Assembly: GCF_020616515.1 (NCBI RefSeq)
Contig: NZ_CP085135.1
Coordinates: 2,046,001-2,110,000 of the forward strand
Reading direction: 5' to 3'
Source of the DNA: Mesorhizobium sp. PAMC28654
Lineage (GTDB): Bacteria > Pseudomonadota > Alphaproteobacteria > Rhizobiales > Rhizobiaceae
Length of the DNA stretch: 64,000 bases
Shown: positions 1 through 11,757 of the stretch, one piece after another
How positions within the stretch are numbered: position 1 is the stretch's first letter
Layout of the letters: every line of letters starts with the position of its first letter
Position numbers and translations under genes: made by a program
Notes under the pieces: generated by a model
Databases searched by the model: none
What the model saw: the letters and a program-made list of their open reading frames with translations, nothing else
What the model was told of the DNA's origin: nothing

Positions 1-205
1 CGGCGCGAAACCCGTAGCGGCTGCCGGGGCCAAGGCCTGCAACGAACAACGCGTGAACGCCCTCGCCTTCCGGCCGTAGCTCAAGCCGTTCGACCTGGCG
101 CGCACCGGCGCCGTCGAAGATCGAGACCCAAAGGCGTCGGGCCGTCGACGACCAGGCGGCGAAGCGGATGCCTTCGCTGGTGACGGTTGCGCCGAGCAAA
201 CTCAT
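1..205 (-). CDS. glgX: Glycogen debranching enzyme GlgX, N-terminal fragment (cut by window edge)
   Basis: The frame opens with ATG at 205 and runs off the left edge, giving about 68 residues. The visible part (MSLLGATVTSEGIRFAAWSS, then a WVSIFDG segment and GLGPGSRYGFRA) matches the N-terminal CBM48/isoamylase domain of GlgX. This enzyme hydrolyses alpha-1,6 branches of phosphorylase-trimmed glycogen in the cytoplasm. It is the last visible gene of the glgP-B-C-A-pgm run, on the same strand, 265 bp beyond pgm. The gap holds a palindromic repeat. The catalytic GH13 domain is outside the window, so the name rests on the N-terminus and the operon position. Confidence 0.8.
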   Translation of the reverse strand, partial: MSLLGATVTSEGIRFAAWSSTARRLWVSIFDGAGARQVERLELRPEGEGVHALFVAGLGPGSRYGFRA

Positions 206-256
206 GCGACCGCTTTCCACCCTGTCCCTTGTGGGGAGTATCGCGAGCGGGCGTCA

Positions 257-420
257 CCTTCTCCCCTTGTGGGAGAAGGTGGATCGGCGCGCAGCGCAGA
301 GACGGATGAGGGGTGCTGGAAGAAACGAGGCGTCGACGATTTCAAAGGCATGCGCCAAGTTGGAGCACCCCTCATCCGACCGAGCTTCGCTCGGCCACCT
401 TCTCCCACAAGGGGACAAGG
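257..420. repeat. RIME-like palindromic intergenic repeat between pgm and glgX
   Basis: Two arms of about 60 bp (257-320 and 361-420) are imperfect inverted copies of each other. Both carry the core CCTTGTGGGAGAAGGTGG and end in GGATGAGGGGTGCT. Each outer end also contains a small palindrome (CTTCTCCC...GGGAGAAG). About 40 bp separates the arms. This fits the rhizobial intergenic mosaic type of repeat, which is dispersed in many copies and forms strong RNA hairpins. Here it would fold in the glg transcript between pgm and glgX and could reduce readthrough or stabilise upstream mRNA. That role is inferred. I see no gene in 206-470. Confidence 0.75.
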
Positions 421-470
421 ATGAGCCCCACCATACAGGTCGAACTCAAGCGGGCGGCTATCTGTCAACG

Positions 471-2102
<1,632 letters not shown>

Positions 2103-3548
2103 TCAGACAGCCCTTTTCGAAAGCAGCACGCGATAGAGTTCAACGTATTTTTCCGCACTTCGATCCCATGACACGTCGGCTTTCATGCCTTGTCGCTGGA
2201 TAGACGCCCAGACCGAGGGGGTGGCGTGCGCATCGACGACGCGGCGGATGGCGTGCAGGAAGGCACCGGCATTGGCGGGTGCGAACTGAAAGCCTGTCGC
2301 CACGCCAGCGGAAACGGCAGCTTCATTGGCGTCGATCACGGTATCGGCCAGCCCTCCGGTACGGGCGACGACGGGTACGCAGCCATAGCGCAGACCATAG
2401 AGCTGCGTCAGACCGCAGGGCTCGAAGCGTGAGGGGATGACGATCGCATCGCATCCGCCCTGCATGGTGTGGGAAAGGCCCTCGTCATAGCCGACGACGA
2501 CGCCGATACGGCCACGATGACGTGCCGCCGCGGCAAGCAACGCACCCTCAAGGCCTGCGTCGCCGGAGCCCAGGATGGCCAGCCGTGCGCCCGTCGCGAC
2601 GATGCCGTCGACGACGGTGGCCAGAATGTCCATGCCCTTCTGCCAGGTCAGCCGGCTGACGACGCAGACAATCGGGCTGTCGTCGCGATCGAGGTTGAAG
2701 CGCTCCTCGACAGCGGCCCTGTTGGGCACCCGTGCCTTCAACGTCTTGGCGGTATAGTTGGAAACCAGATGCTTGTCGGTGGCAGGATTCCAGATGTCGG
2801 TGTCGATGCCGTTGACGATGCCGTGAAGGTCGATGGCGCGCATGTTGATCAGGCCATCGAGTCCCATGCCGAATTCCGGCGAGCGGATTTCCTGCGCATA
2901 GGTCGGGCTGACCGTGGTGATCGCCCAGGCCGCCTGCAGGCCCGCCTTGAGGAAGCCGACGCCGCCGTAGTATTCGACGCCGTCGAGCGCCATGGCCGCC
3001 GCAGGCAGGCCAAGCTCGCCGAAGATGCCCGCGCCGAACTGGCCCTGGAAGGCGAGATTGTGAACGGTCATCATCGACGGCGTGCCGACAGCCTTGCCGT
3101 AACGCATATAGGCCAGTGTCATCGCCGACTGCCAGTCATGGGCATGGACGATGTCGGGCTGGTAGCCGGAAATGGCGCCGCCGGCGATGTCGCCGCCCAC
3201 CTGGCTCAGCGCCGCGAAACGCCGCCAATTGTCCGGCCAATCGACACCGGTCGCGTTGCCGTAGGGACCGCCGGGGCGGTCGAACAGATGCGGCGCGTCG
3301 AGCACAAAAAGATCAAGTCCGGCAAGCTGAACGGCATGGACGGAAGCCTTGCCGCCTTGCAGAAGGGCATATTGATGTACGGCTTTCTTTTTCTTGAAGG
3401 CACCCATCACCGTTGGAAAGCCGGGAATGAGCGTGCGCATGGTCACGCCCTTGGCCGCCAGGGCGATAGGCAGCGCGCCGGTCACGTCGGCAAGTCCGCC
3501 GGTCTTGATCAGCGGGAATATCTCGGGCGTGACCGACAGAACCTGCAT
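2103..3548 (-). CDS. glgA: Glycogen synthase (ADP-glucose type)
   Basis: The 481-residue GT5 enzyme transfers glucose from ADP-glucose to the non-reducing end of alpha-1,4-glucan. The N-terminal [13 protein letters not shown] motif (residues 15-27) binds ADP-glucose. HAHDWQSAM and the C-terminal segment [18 protein letters not shown], holding the conserved Glu of the retaining GT-B fold, are also present. Length is typical of bacterial GlgA. It sits between glgC (3 bp upstream) and pgm (3 bp downstream), which indicates one polycistronic transcript. No alteration of key residues is visible. Confidence 0.96.
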   Translation of the reverse strand: MQVLSVTPEIFPLIKTGGLADVTGALPIALAAKGVTMRTLIPGFPTVMGAFKKKKAVHQYALLQGGKASVHAVQLAGLDLFVLDAPHLFDRPGGPYGNATGVDWPDNWRRFAALSQVGGDIAGGAISGYQPDIVHAHDWQSAMTLAYMRYGKAVGTPSMMTVHNLAFQGQFGAGIFGELGLPAAAMALDGVEYYGGVGFLKAGLQAAWAITTVSPTYAQEIRSPEFGMGLDGLINMRAIDLHGIVNGIDTDIWNPATDKHLVSNYTAKTLKARVPNRAAVEERFNLDRDDSPIVCVVSRLTWQKGMDILATVVDGIVATGARLAILGSGDAGLEGALLAAAARHRGRIGVVVGYDEGLSHTMQGGCDAIVIPSRFEPCGLTQLYGLRYGCVPVVARTGGLADTVIDANEAAVSAGVATGFQFAPANAGAFLHAIRRVVDAHATPSVWASIQRQGMKADVSWDRSAEKYVELYRVLLSKRAV

Positions 3549-3551
3549 GCG

Positions 3552-4817
3552 TTAGAGCCCCAGCTTGTCGATCATGTCCTGGGTGACCAAGCATATGCCC
3601 TTTTCCGAAACGCGGAAGCGCTTGGCATCGAGAACCGGATCCTCACCGACCACAAGCCCTTCCGGTATCCTGACGCCGTGGTCAATCACCACGCGCTTCA
3701 GCTTTGCCTTCCGGCCGACATGCACGTCGGGCAACATGACGACTTCTTCAAGCGTCGAATAGGAATTGATGCGCGCCCCGGTGAAGATCAGGCTTCGCTT
3801 CAGCGACGCACCCGAGACGATGCAGTCGCCAGAGACAAGCGAGGATACGGCCGAACCGCGGCGGCCGTCCTCATCATGCACGAATTTTGCAGGCGGCTTC
3901 AGTTCGGCGTAGGTCCAGATCGGCCAGTCACGGTCGTAGAGGTCGAGTTCCGGCGTGATGTCGGTCAGGTCGATATTGGCTTCCCAATAGGCGTCGACGG
4001 TTCCGACATCGCGCCAGTAGGCCTCGTTCTCGGCCGTGGAGCGCACGCAGGACTTGGCGAAGCGGTGTGCGATCGCCTTACCATGCTCAACGATGTAGGG
4101 GATGATGTCCTTGCCGAAATCGCGGCTTGAGCCGGGCTCGGCGGCATCGCGGCGCAATTGCTCCATCAGGAACTTGGTCTTGAAGACGTAGATGCCCATC
4201 GAAGCCAGGGCGAATTCCGGCTTGTCGGGAATGCCTGGCGGATCAGCCGGCTTTTCAACGAAGGCGATGATGTTGTCCTTGGCATCGACATGCATGACGC
4301 CGAAGCCGGTGGCTTCCATGCGCGGCACTTCGAGGCAGCCGACGGTGACGTCGGCATTGGCGTCGACGTGCTGGCGAAGCATCATCTCATAGTCCATCTT
4401 GTAGATGTGATCGCCGGCGAGGATGACCATGTATTCGGGCCCGTAGGCCTCGATGATATCGATGTTCTGGTAGACGGCGTCGGCCGTGCCTTCATACCAC
4501 TGCGTTTCCGAGACGCGCTGGCTGGCCGGCAGGATGTCGAAACTCTCGTTTCGCTCAGGCCGCAAGAAATTCCAGCCGCGCTGCAAATGGCGGATCAGCG
4601 AATGCGCCTTGTACTGGGTCGCAACGCCGAGGCGGCGGATGCCGGAATTCAGCGCGTTGGAAAGCGCGAAGTCGATGATGCGCGTCTTGCCGCCGAAATA
4701 GACAGCGGGCTTCGCCCGGCGATCCGTCAACTCCCTGAGCCGGCTGCCGCGCCCACCCGCCAACACATAGGCCATGGCATCACGCGCCAGCGGCTGGGTT
4801 CGTTTTGTTTCTGCCAT
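3552..4817 (-). CDS. glgC: Glucose-1-phosphate adenylyltransferase (ADP-glucose pyrophosphorylase)
   Basis: The 421-residue enzyme makes ADP-glucose from ATP and glucose-1-phosphate, the committed step of glycogen synthesis. The nucleotide-binding loop [20 protein letters not shown] lies near residues 20-39, followed by [13 protein letters not shown] and the catalytic [17 protein letters not shown] region. The substrate-binding EKPADPP segment and a C-terminal left-handed beta-helix domain for allosteric regulation follow. The start at 4817 has a GGAGG seven bases upstream. The family is normally activated by glycolytic intermediates and inhibited by AMP; which effectors act here cannot be read from sequence. 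Gap to glgB is 49 bp. Confidence 0.96.
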   Translation of the reverse strand: MAETKRTQPLARDAMAYVLAGGRGSRLRELTDRRAKPAVYFGGKTRIIDFALSNALNSGIRRLGVATQYKAHSLIRHLQRGWNFLRPERNESFDILPASQRVSETQWYEGTADAVYQNIDIIEAYGPEYMVILAGDHIYKMDYEMMLRQHVDANADVTVGCLEVPRMEATGFGVMHVDAKDNIIAFVEKPADPPGIPDKPEFALASMGIYVFKTKFLMEQLRRDAAEPGSSRDFGKDIIPYIVEHGKAIAHRFAKSCVRSTAENEAYWRDVGTVDAYWEANIDLTDITPELDLYDRDWPIWTYAELKPPAKFVHDEDGRRGSAVSSLVSGDCIVSGASLKRSLIFTGARINSYSTLEEVVMLPDVHVGRKAKLKRVVIDHGVRIPEGLVVGEDPVLDAKRFRVSEKGICLVTQDMIDKLGL

Positions 4818-4866
4818 TTTCAGCCTCCCCGATTATTCAGTCTGAACCGTCACTCGGTCTGGAACT

Positions 4867-7134
4867 TCATTCTGGAACGAATTCGAGCATGATGGTTGAC
4901 AGCGGCGGCAGCAGCATCGACGCCGACGTGCCCCCTCCCTCCGCACGAGCCTCGACGACACCGCCATTGCCCTTGCCGGAACCGCCATATTCCGAAGCAT
5001 CCGTGTTCATGATCTCGCGCCATTTTCCAGCCTTCGGCAATGGCACGCGGTAATCCTCGCGCGGCACCGGCGTGAAATTGGAAATGACCGCGACCGGATT
5101 GCCGCCTGGCGCGCTGCGCAGCCAGGCAAAGACCGAATTCGCGCTGTCATCGACGATCAGCCAGGAGAAGCCTTCCGGCTCGCAGTCGCGCGCATGCAAC
5201 GCCGGGCGCGAGCGGTAGAGATAATTGAGATCGCGCACCACCTGCCGGACACCGCGATGCGGCCGGAAGTCGAGCAGGTTCCAGTCGAGCGCGCGCGCCT
5301 CGCTCCATTCGCGGCGCTGCGCGAACTCCTGCCCCATGAAAAGCAATTTCTTGCCGGGATAGCCCCACATGAAGCCGTAATAGGCGCGCAGTGTCGCAAA
5401 CTTCTGCCAGTCATCGCCGGCCATCTTGCTGAGCAGCGTGCCTTTGCCGTGCACGACTTCGTCGTGGGAGAGCGGCAAGACGAAATTCTCGCTGAACGCA
5501 TAGACCAGGCCGAAGGTGAGGTCGTTGTGGTGGTGCTTGCGAAAAATCGGCTCCTTGGAGAAATACTCCAGCGTGTCGTGCATGAAGCCCATGTTCCACT
5601 TGAAGCCGAACCCCAGCCCGCCTTCATGCACCGGTGCCGAGACCTTCGGCCATGAGGTCGATTCCTCGGCGATCGTCATCACGCCGGGATGGTGGCCGTA
5701 GACCTCCTTGTTCATCTTCTGCAGGAAGCTGACCGCCTCGAGGTTCTCGCGGCCACCCTTCTCGTTGGGTATCCATTCACCGGCCTTGCGTGAATAATCG
5801 AGGTACAGCATCGAGGCCACCGCATCGACGCGCAGACCGTCGACATGGTATTTCTCGGCCCAGAACAACGCGTTGTTGACGAGGAACGACACGACTTCAC
5901 GCCGGCCGAAATTGTAGATCGCGGTGTTCCAGTCAGGATGAAAACCCTTGCGCGGGTCGGCATGCTCATAGAGCGCGGTGCCGTCGAAATGAGCGAGGCC
6001 GTGCTCGTCGACCGGGAAGTGTGCGGGCACCCAATCGAGGATAACGCCAACGCCGGCGCGGTGGGCGCCGTCGACGAAACGGGCAAAACCGTCGGGATCG
6101 CCGAAGCGGGCCGATGGCGCGTAGAGCCCGGTTGTCTGGTAACCCCAGGACGGATCATAGGGATGTTCGGAGATCGGCATGAACTCGATATGGGTGAAAC
6201 CCGTCTCGACGACATAGGGGATCAACCGGTCGGCAAGCTCGTCCCAAGACAGGAAGGTGCCGTCGTCGCGAAGCTGCCAGGAGCCGGCATGGACCTCGTA
6301 GATCGATATGGCTTCGCGCCGGGGATCCGCATTGCGCCAGAAATTGCGATGCGCCTCGTCGCCCCAAGGATGCGCCGGCGGCACAGCGACCACCGAAGCG
6401 GTGGCCGGGCGCAATTCTGACTTGAAGGCGAACGGGTCGGCCTTCAGCGGCAACCTGATACCGTCAGGTCCGATGATCTCGTATTTGTAGGGCCGGCCGG
6501 CACCAATGTCGGGAATGAACACTTCCCAGATGCCGGTGTCGCGACGGTCGCGCATCGAATGTCTGCGGCCGTCCCAGTCGTTGAAGTCGCCGACCACCGA
6601 GACGCGCCTTGCATTGGGCGCCCAGACGGCGAAATGCACGCCAGACGCACCCTCATGCTCGATGACATGCGCGCCGAGCTTGTCGAACAGCCTGAGATGC
6701 GATCCTTGGGCAATGTAATAGTCGTCCATCGGGCCGAGCACCGGACCGAATGAATAGGGATCGGTCAGCCACCAGTCGCCCGTGGCGTTCCTTGCATGAT
6801 AGCGCAGCGGCTGGCGCTTTTTGATCGACAGCTTGCCTTCGAAGAAGCCGCCATCATCACGCCTGGAAAGTTCGCCTGCCTTTTTGCCCGTCAGCGTATA
6901 GGCCGTGACGAACTCGGCATGCGGCACGAAGCAGCGAGCGACAAGGCCCTTGCCAGCGTCCTGGACACCCAGGACGGCAAACGGGTCTCCGTGCGTACCG
7001 GCGACAATCGCCGCGACATCACCGGCCGAAGCCAGTCCATCCGGCCCGCTTGTCGCAGCGGTCGCGCGCGGCTTCCTCATCAGGCCGTGACCCTCCCCGG
7101 GCACCAAGTTTGTTTCAGGGTTTGAATTCGACAT
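4867..7134 (-). CDS. glgB: 1,4-alpha-glucan branching enzyme
   Basis: The 755-residue GH13 enzyme creates alpha-1,6 branches in glycogen. The order of domains is an N-terminal extension, a CBM48 beta-sandwich (near FAVWAPNARRVSVVGDFNDW), the (beta/alpha)8 barrel, and a C-terminal all-beta domain. The barrel carries the catalytic set: Asp in GLRVDAVASMLYLD, Glu in TIAEESTSWP, and Asp in PLSHDEVVHGKG. Length is normal for the long bacterial GlgB type. The ATG at 7134 follows a purine-rich AGGGGGTGA. It lies 49 bp from glgP and 49 bp from glgC, inside the glg operon. Confidence 0.96.
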   Translation of the reverse strand: MSNSNPETNLVPGEGHGLMRKPRATAATSGPDGLASAGDVAAIVAGTHGDPFAVLGVQDAGKGLVARCFVPHAEFVTAYTLTGKKAGELSRRDDGGFFEGKLSIKKRQPLRYHARNATGDWWLTDPYSFGPVLGPMDDYYIAQGSHLRLFDKLGAHVIEHEGASGVHFAVWAPNARRVSVVGDFNDWDGRRHSMRDRRDTGIWEVFIPDIGAGRPYKYEIIGPDGIRLPLKADPFAFKSELRPATASVVAVPPAHPWGDEAHRNFWRNADPRREAISIYEVHAGSWQLRDDGTFLSWDELADRLIPYVVETGFTHIEFMPISEHPYDPSWGYQTTGLYAPSARFGDPDGFARFVDGAHRAGVGVILDWVPAHFPVDEHGLAHFDGTALYEHADPRKGFHPDWNTAIYNFGRREVVSFLVNNALFWAEKYHVDGLRVDAVASMLYLDYSRKAGEWIPNEKGGRENLEAVSFLQKMNKEVYGHHPGVMTIAEESTSWPKVSAPVHEGGLGFGFKWNMGFMHDTLEYFSKEPIFRKHHHNDLTFGLVYAFSENFVLPLSHDEVVHGKGTLLSKMAGDDWQKFATLRAYYGFMWGYPGKKLLFMGQEFAQRREWSEARALDWNLLDFRPHRGVRQVVRDLNYLYRSRPALHARDCEPEGFSWLIVDDSANSVFAWLRSAPGGNPVAVISNFTPVPREDYRVPLPKAGKWREIMNTDASEYGGSGKGNGGVVEARAEGGGTSASMLLPPLSTIMLEFVPE

Positions 7135-7183
7135 TCAAACTCACCCCCTGGGACCACATTGTTCGTGGCCTCATGCAATCACA

Positions 7184-9652
7184 TCAGACGGGTACGTTCC
7201 AGATTTCTTTCGCATATTGACGGATCGTGCGATCGGAAGAGAACCATCCGACGCGCCCGACATTGTGGATCGCCTTGGCATACCAGTCCGGACTGTTGCG
7301 CCAGACGGCATCGACATCGCGCTGAGCTGCGGCATAGGCGTCGAAATCGGCGGCGACCATGAACCAGTCGCTCTGGTAAAGGCCGTTCATCAGTTCGCGA
7401 TAACGCTCCGGATCGTCCGGCGAGAAAACGCCCGAGGACACCGCCGCCACCGCCTGCGCCAGCTCAGGTGAGCCCTCGATCACGGACCTTGGATCGTAGC
7501 CATTTTTGCGCCGCTCGGCGACCTCAGCGGTGGTCAGACCGAAGATGAAGATGTTGTCGTCGCCGACGCATTCCTTGATCTCGACATTGGCCCCGTCGAG
7601 TGTGCCGATGGTCAGCGCGCCGTTCAGCGCGAACTTCATGTTGCCGGTGCCCGACGCTTCCATGCCGGCGGTCGATATCTGCTCGGACAGGTCCGCGGCC
7701 GGTATCATGATCTCGGCCAGGCTGACATTGTAGTTCGGAACGAACACCACTTTCAGCAGGCCGCGAACGGCCGGGTCGCGGTTGATGACCTTGGCGACAT
7801 CATTGGCCAGTTTGATGATCAGCTTGGCGTTGTGATAGCTCGGAGCCGCCTTGCCGCCGAAGAATTTTACGCGAGGCATCCAGTCGCGCTCAGGATGCGA
7901 GCGGATCTGGTCGTAAAGCGCGATCGCCTCGAGGATATTCAGGAGCTGTCGCTTGTATTCATGGATGCGCTTGATCTGGATGTCGAACAGCGCCGACGGA
8001 TCGACCTTGATGCCAAGCCGGTCGGCGACGAGATTGGCCAGCCGCGCCTTGTTGGCCCGCTTGACGCCAGCGAACTTCTCCCGGAACGCGGCATCGCCGG
8101 CGAAAGCGTCTAGCCCCTTGATTGCATCGATGTCGTCGAGGAAGCGATCGCCGATCGCCTCGCGGGTCAGCGCCGTCAGCCCCGGGTTGCACTGGATGAG
8201 CCAGCGTCGGGGCGTGATGCCGTTGGTCTTGTTGTTGATGCGGTCGGGGTAGAGCGTGTGAAGGTCGGCAAACACCGTTTCCTTCATCAGGTCGGTGTGC
8301 AGGGCGGAGACGCCGTTGATCGAGTGCGAACCGACAAAGGCCAGGTTGCCCATGCGCACCCGGCGATCACCGTTCTCCTGGATCAGCGAAATGCGACCGA
8401 TCTGCTCGTCCGAGAACAGGTTGGACGCGCGCGCCTCCAGCAGCACCTCGGCGTTGATGGCGTAGACGATCTGCATGTGACGCGGCAAAAGCCGCTCGAA
8501 CAACGGCACCGGCCAGCTTTCCAGCGCTTCGGGGAGCAGCGTGTGGTTGGTGTAGCCAAAGGTACGCTTGGTGATGCTCCAGGCGAGATCGAAATCCATG
8601 CCATGGACATCCATCAGCAGGCGCATCAGTTCGGGCACGGCGATAGCCGGATGGGTGTCGTTGAGGTGGATCGCCGCCTTGTCGGGCAGCGACTTCAGGT
8701 CGCCATACTGGCTGAGATGGCGCTGGACGATGTCCTGCAGCGAGGCGGTGGAGAAGAAATATTCCTGCCGCAACCGCAACTCCTGCCCCGCCTTGTGGGA
8801 ATCCGCGGGATAGAGGACGCGCGACAGGGCATCGGCCTTGTTGCTTTCGGCGAGCGCTCCGATGTGATCGCCAGCATTGAACTTGTCGAGCAGGATCGGA
8901 TCGACCGGCATGCCCGACCATAGACGCAGCGTGTTGACGCGGTGAGCCCGCCAGCCGACCACAGGCGTGTCGTAGGCAACGGCCAGAACATGCTCGGTCG
9001 GCTTCCAGACGTGACGCTCCAGCCGACCGTCCTTGGAGGTGATCGATTCCACCGAGCCGCCGAAGCCGACCTCGAAGGAGCGTTCGCGCCGCTCGAACTC
9101 CCAAGGGTTGCCGTGGTCGAGCCATGTTTCGGGCAGTTCCACCTGCCAGCCGTCATGGATTTCCTGGCGGAACATGCCGTTGGCGTAGCGGATGCCGTAG
9201 CCATGCGCTGGAATATCGACCGTCGCCATGCTTTCCATGAAGCAGGCGGCGAGACGGCCGAGGCCGCCATTGCCGAGGGCCGCATCCGGTTCGAGCGCGG
9301 CGATGATATCGAGATCGACGCCGAGCGACGACAGCGCCTCGCGCATATTCTCCATCAGGCCGAGATTGGAGAAGGCATCGCGCATCAGCCTGCCGATGAG
9401 GAATTCAAGCGACAGATAATAGACCCGCTTTTCCTGCTGGTCGTAAGCTTCCTTTGTCGCCTGCATCCAGTGATCGACGATGCGATCGCGCACGACCTTG
9501 ATCGAGGCGGTCAGCCAGTCGTATTGCGTCGCGACAGTGGTGTCCTTGCCGACCCTGTATTTGAGTGACATCAAGACTTCTTCGGCGAGCGTCTTGGGAT
9601 CGGGATTTTCGAGTGCGGGCTGGGGGGCTTCGGTTGTCATCGCGCGCGTCAT
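7184..9652 (-). CDS. glgP: Glycogen (maltodextrin) phosphorylase
   Basis: The 822-residue GT35 enzyme releases glucose-1-phosphate from glycogen ends with pyridoxal phosphate as cofactor. The N-terminal half contains the YYLSLEFLIGR and LGNGGLGRLAACF family blocks. The PLP lysine lies in EASGTGNMKFALNGA, followed by TLDGANVEI. It is the first gene of the glg operon, so breakdown and synthesis enzymes share a transcript, as in other rhizobia. The ATG at 9652 follows AGAGG. A second in-frame ATG at 9640 would shorten the protein by four residues. The promoter must lie in 9653-9800 or the gene is reached by readthrough from frcA. Confidence 0.95.
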   Translation of the reverse strand: MTRAMTTEAPQPALENPDPKTLAEEVLMSLKYRVGKDTTVATQYDWLTASIKVVRDRIVDHWMQATKEAYDQQEKRVYYLSLEFLIGRLMRDAFSNLGLMENMREALSSLGVDLDIIAALEPDAALGNGGLGRLAACFMESMATVDIPAHGYGIRYANGMFRQEIHDGWQVELPETWLDHGNPWEFERRERSFEVGFGGSVESITSKDGRLERHVWKPTEHVLAVAYDTPVVGWRAHRVNTLRLWSGMPVDPILLDKFNAGDHIGALAESNKADALSRVLYPADSHKAGQELRLRQEYFFSTASLQDIVQRHLSQYGDLKSLPDKAAIHLNDTHPAIAVPELMRLLMDVHGMDFDLAWSITKRTFGYTNHTLLPEALESWPVPLFERLLPRHMQIVYAINAEVLLEARASNLFSDEQIGRISLIQENGDRRVRMGNLAFVGSHSINGVSALHTDLMKETVFADLHTLYPDRINNKTNGITPRRWLIQCNPGLTALTREAIGDRFLDDIDAIKGLDAFAGDAAFREKFAGVKRANKARLANLVADRLGIKVDPSALFDIQIKRIHEYKRQLLNILEAIALYDQIRSHPERDWMPRVKFFGGKAAPSYHNAKLIIKLANDVAKVINRDPAVRGLLKVVFVPNYNVSLAEIMIPAADLSEQISTAGMEASGTGNMKFALNGALTIGTLDGANVEIKECVGDDNIFIFGLTTAEVAERRKNGYDPRSVIEGSPELAQAVAAVSSGVFSPDDPERYRELMNGLYQSDWFMVAADFDAYAAAQRDVDAVWRNSPDWYAKAIHNVGRVGWFSSDRTIRQYAKEIWNVPV

Positions 9653-9800
9653 GCTGCCTCTCGTGCGGTTGCCATGATCATACCGGCTTTCACCGTTCCT
9701 CCCAGCCCATGCTAATGCATCCCTTCATATATTCAATCGATTTAGGGAGAAGCTCGACCAACTTCCCCTGCGGCAATTTGGCAATTGTGCGCATCCTGCT
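9653..9800 (-). promoter_or_regulatory. Presumed glgP promoter region
   Basis: This 148-bp gap separates the end of frcA from the start of glgP, both minus strand. It is locally AT-rich (TTCATATATTCAATCGATTT around 9723-9742), which suits a promoter. I cannot place a convincing -35/-10 pair, and I see only a weak imperfect hairpin as a candidate frcA terminator. Readthrough from the frc operon into glg is therefore possible. Confidence 0.35.
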
Positions 9801-10589
9801 TTAAGCCGCCAGCACCGCTTCCGGCGGAACTTTCGCCCCGGTCATGAACGCGACAGCGTCCGACATCGAATATTGCTTCGGGTCTATGACGGCGAGACGA
9901 CGGCCCAACCGATGAATGTGGATGCGGTCGGCAACCTCGAAGACATGCGGCATATTGTGCGAAATCAGCACGATCGGCAGGCCACGTTTCTTAACGTCGA
10001 GGATCAGTTCGAGCACGCGGCGGCTCTCCTTGACACCGAGGGCCGCCGTTGGCTCATCCATGATCACCATCTTGGAGCCAAAAGCCGCGGCGCGCGCTAC
10101 AGCTACGCCCTGGCGTTGGCCACCCGACAGCGTTTCCACTGCCTGGCTAATGTTCTGGATGGTCATCAGACCCAGTTCGGTTAGCTTTTCGCGGGCGCGC
10201 TTCTCCATTTCCGGACGGTCGAGCATGCGAAGCCACTGTCCGACAAAGCCCGGCTTGCGCAGTTCGCGACCAAGAAACATGTTGTCGGCGATCGACAAGG
10301 CCGGCGACAGCGCCAGATTCTGATAGACGGTTTCGATGCCGGCTTCGCGCGCCTCCATCGGCGACCTGAAAGCGATAGGCTTGCCCTCCAGTCGGATCTC
10401 CCCTTCGTCGGGAGTAACCGCGCCCGAAATCGCCTTGATCAGCGATGACTTGCCGGCACCGTTGTCGCCGATGACAGCGAGAATTTCGCCTGGGTAAAGA
10501 TCGAAATCGGCGTTGTCGAGGGCTGTAACGCGACCATATCGCTTGACCAGACCACGCGCGGTAAGGATGGGTTCCTGAGCCTGGGTCAT
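9801..10589 (-). CDS. frcA: Fructose-type sugar ABC transporter, ATP-binding protein
   Basis: The 262-residue ATPase of a CUT2-class sugar importer has Walker A GDNGAGKS at residues 41-48, the signature LSGGQRQGVAVARA, Walker B VIMDEPTAALG, and the switch His in VLISHNMPHV. It carries a single ATPase domain, unlike the duplicated RbsA/XylG type. Its length is that of Sinorhizobium FrcA. The reading frame stays open upstream to 10682, but the ATG at 10589 overlaps the frcC stop as ATGA, which marks the true start and coupling. Neighbours frcC and frcB complete the importer. Confidence 0.93.
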   Translation of the reverse strand: MTQAQEPILTARGLVKRYGRVTALDNADFDLYPGEILAVIGDNGAGKSSLIKAISGAVTPDEGEIRLEGKPIAFRSPMEAREAGIETVYQNLALSPALSIADNMFLGRELRKPGFVGQWLRMLDRPEMEKRAREKLTELGLMTIQNISQAVETLSGGQRQGVAVARAAAFGSKMVIMDEPTAALGVKESRRVLELILDVKKRGLPIVLISHNMPHVFEVADRIHIHRLGRRLAVIDPKQYSMSDAVAFMTGAKVPPEAVLAA

Positions 10590-11668
10590 CCCGAAATCTT
10601 CCTGATCCACTGGTCGATAGCGACCGCGACGATGATGAGAGCGCCGACCGACAATTGCGTCCATTGCGGGTCTGTCCCCCACAGCCGCAGCCCCAGCGCG
10701 AACACGCCGACGATAATCGCACCGAAGATGGTTCCGAGGATGGAGCCGCGCCCGCCAAACAGCGAGGTACCACCGATCACGACGGCAGTGATGGAATTGA
10801 TGTTTTCGAACTGGCCTGCCTGAGGCGATACCGACCCGATGCGCCCAATGAGAGCCCAGCCGGCAATGGCGCAGATGAGGCCCGTAAGCGTATAGACCGC
10901 GAGCAGCATCCGATCGACACGAACGCCCGACAGTTCCGCTGCTTCCGGATCATCACCCACCGCATAGACATGCCGTCCCCACGCGGTGTGGTTGAGTACG
11001 TACCAGGCGATAGCCGCCATGATAAGCATCAACAACACGCCATAGGTGAAGACAGCGCCGCCGACCTTGAACGAGCCGCCAAAGAACTGCAGCAAGGGCG
11101 CCGTCGTCTCGAGATCCTGGCTTCGGATGGTCTCGTTGCCCGAATAGATGAAATTGACGGCCGCGTAGATCGACCATGTGCCGAGCGTCACGATGAAAGG
11201 CGGCAACTTTACCCGGGCTATCAGAATGCCGTTTATCAAGCCACAGATCGAGCCGACAAGCAGGCCCACCGCGACCGCCACCGGCGCGGGAACGCCGTAA
11301 TGCATGGCGAACTGGCCCATGACGACCGAACTCAGCACCATGATGGCGCCGACGGAAAGGTCGATGCCGGCTGTCAGCACCACCAGCGTCTGCGCGATGC
11401 CGACCATGCCAGTTATCGCCACCTGCTGCAGGATCAGCGTCAGCGTAAAGGGCGAAAAGAAGCGCCCGCCGACGACGATTGCAAACAGGATCACCGACAG
11501 CAGCAGGATGATCAGCGGAACCATCGCAGGGCTTTTGTGCAGCCGGTGCTGGATGCTCTCCAACGTTGTGCGGGAATGGGTATCGAACGAAGCGACGCTT
11601 TTGTCGCTTGCGGCTAAAGTCTTCTCAAATTCCTGCGGTCCGCTGACTTTGGTTGTTTCAACGCTCAA
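10586..11668 (-). CDS. frcC: Fructose-type sugar ABC transporter, permease
   Basis: This inner-membrane permease of the BPD_transp_2 (RbsC-like) family has about eight to ten hydrophobic helices, starting at VPLIILLLSVILFAIVVGG. The family block TAGIDLSVGAIMVLSS and the cytoplasmic EAAELSGVRVDR loop are present. I choose the TTG at 11668: GGGGAGG sits five bases upstream, and it gives 360 residues, the length of FrcC from Sinorhizobium. The upstream in-frame ATG at 11713 lies inside a stable hairpin and has no ribosome site, so it is unlikely. The stop overlaps the frcA start by four bases. Confidence 0.92.
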   Translation of the reverse strand: MSVETTKVSGPQEFEKTLAASDKSVASFDTHSRTTLESIQHRLHKSPAMVPLIILLLSVILFAIVVGGRFFSPFTLTLILQQVAITGMVGIAQTLVVLTAGIDLSVGAIMVLSSVVMGQFAMHYGVPAPVAVAVGLLVGSICGLINGILIARVKLPPFIVTLGTWSIYAAVNFIYSGNETIRSQDLETTAPLLQFFGGSFKVGGAVFTYGVLLMLIMAAIAWYVLNHTAWGRHVYAVGDDPEAAELSGVRVDRMLLAVYTLTGLICAIAGWALIGRIGSVSPQAGQFENINSITAVVIGGTSLFGGRGSILGTIFGAIIVGVFALGLRLWGTDPQWTQLSVGALIIVAVAIDQWIRKISG

Positions 11669-11688
11669 CACGGCCTCCCCGCCTTGTG

Positions 11689-11714
11689 TGTGGAGCGGCC
11701 AAGACCGCTCCACA
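11689..11714 (-). promoter_or_regulatory. Stem-loop between frcB and frcC
   Basis: Perfect 10-bp arms TGTGGAGCGG (11689-11698) and CCGCTCCACA (11705-11714) enclose a six-base loop. The hairpin lies 43 bp after the frcB stop and just before the frcC ribosome site, with no strong U-run. Such hairpins after a binding-protein gene commonly protect the 3' end of its mRNA or attenuate the membrane genes, so FrcB is made in excess over FrcC and FrcA. That role is inferred. Confidence 0.7.
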
Positions 11715-11757
11715 ATTATTATCGTTGTCTCAAGATTGAGCCGATCGCGGGGTCAAA

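Noticed and set aside
11669..11713. ATG at 11713 as the frcC start
   Set aside because: It lies in the arm of a stable hairpin and has no ribosome site. The TTG at 11668 has GGGGAGG at correct spacing and gives the usual family length.
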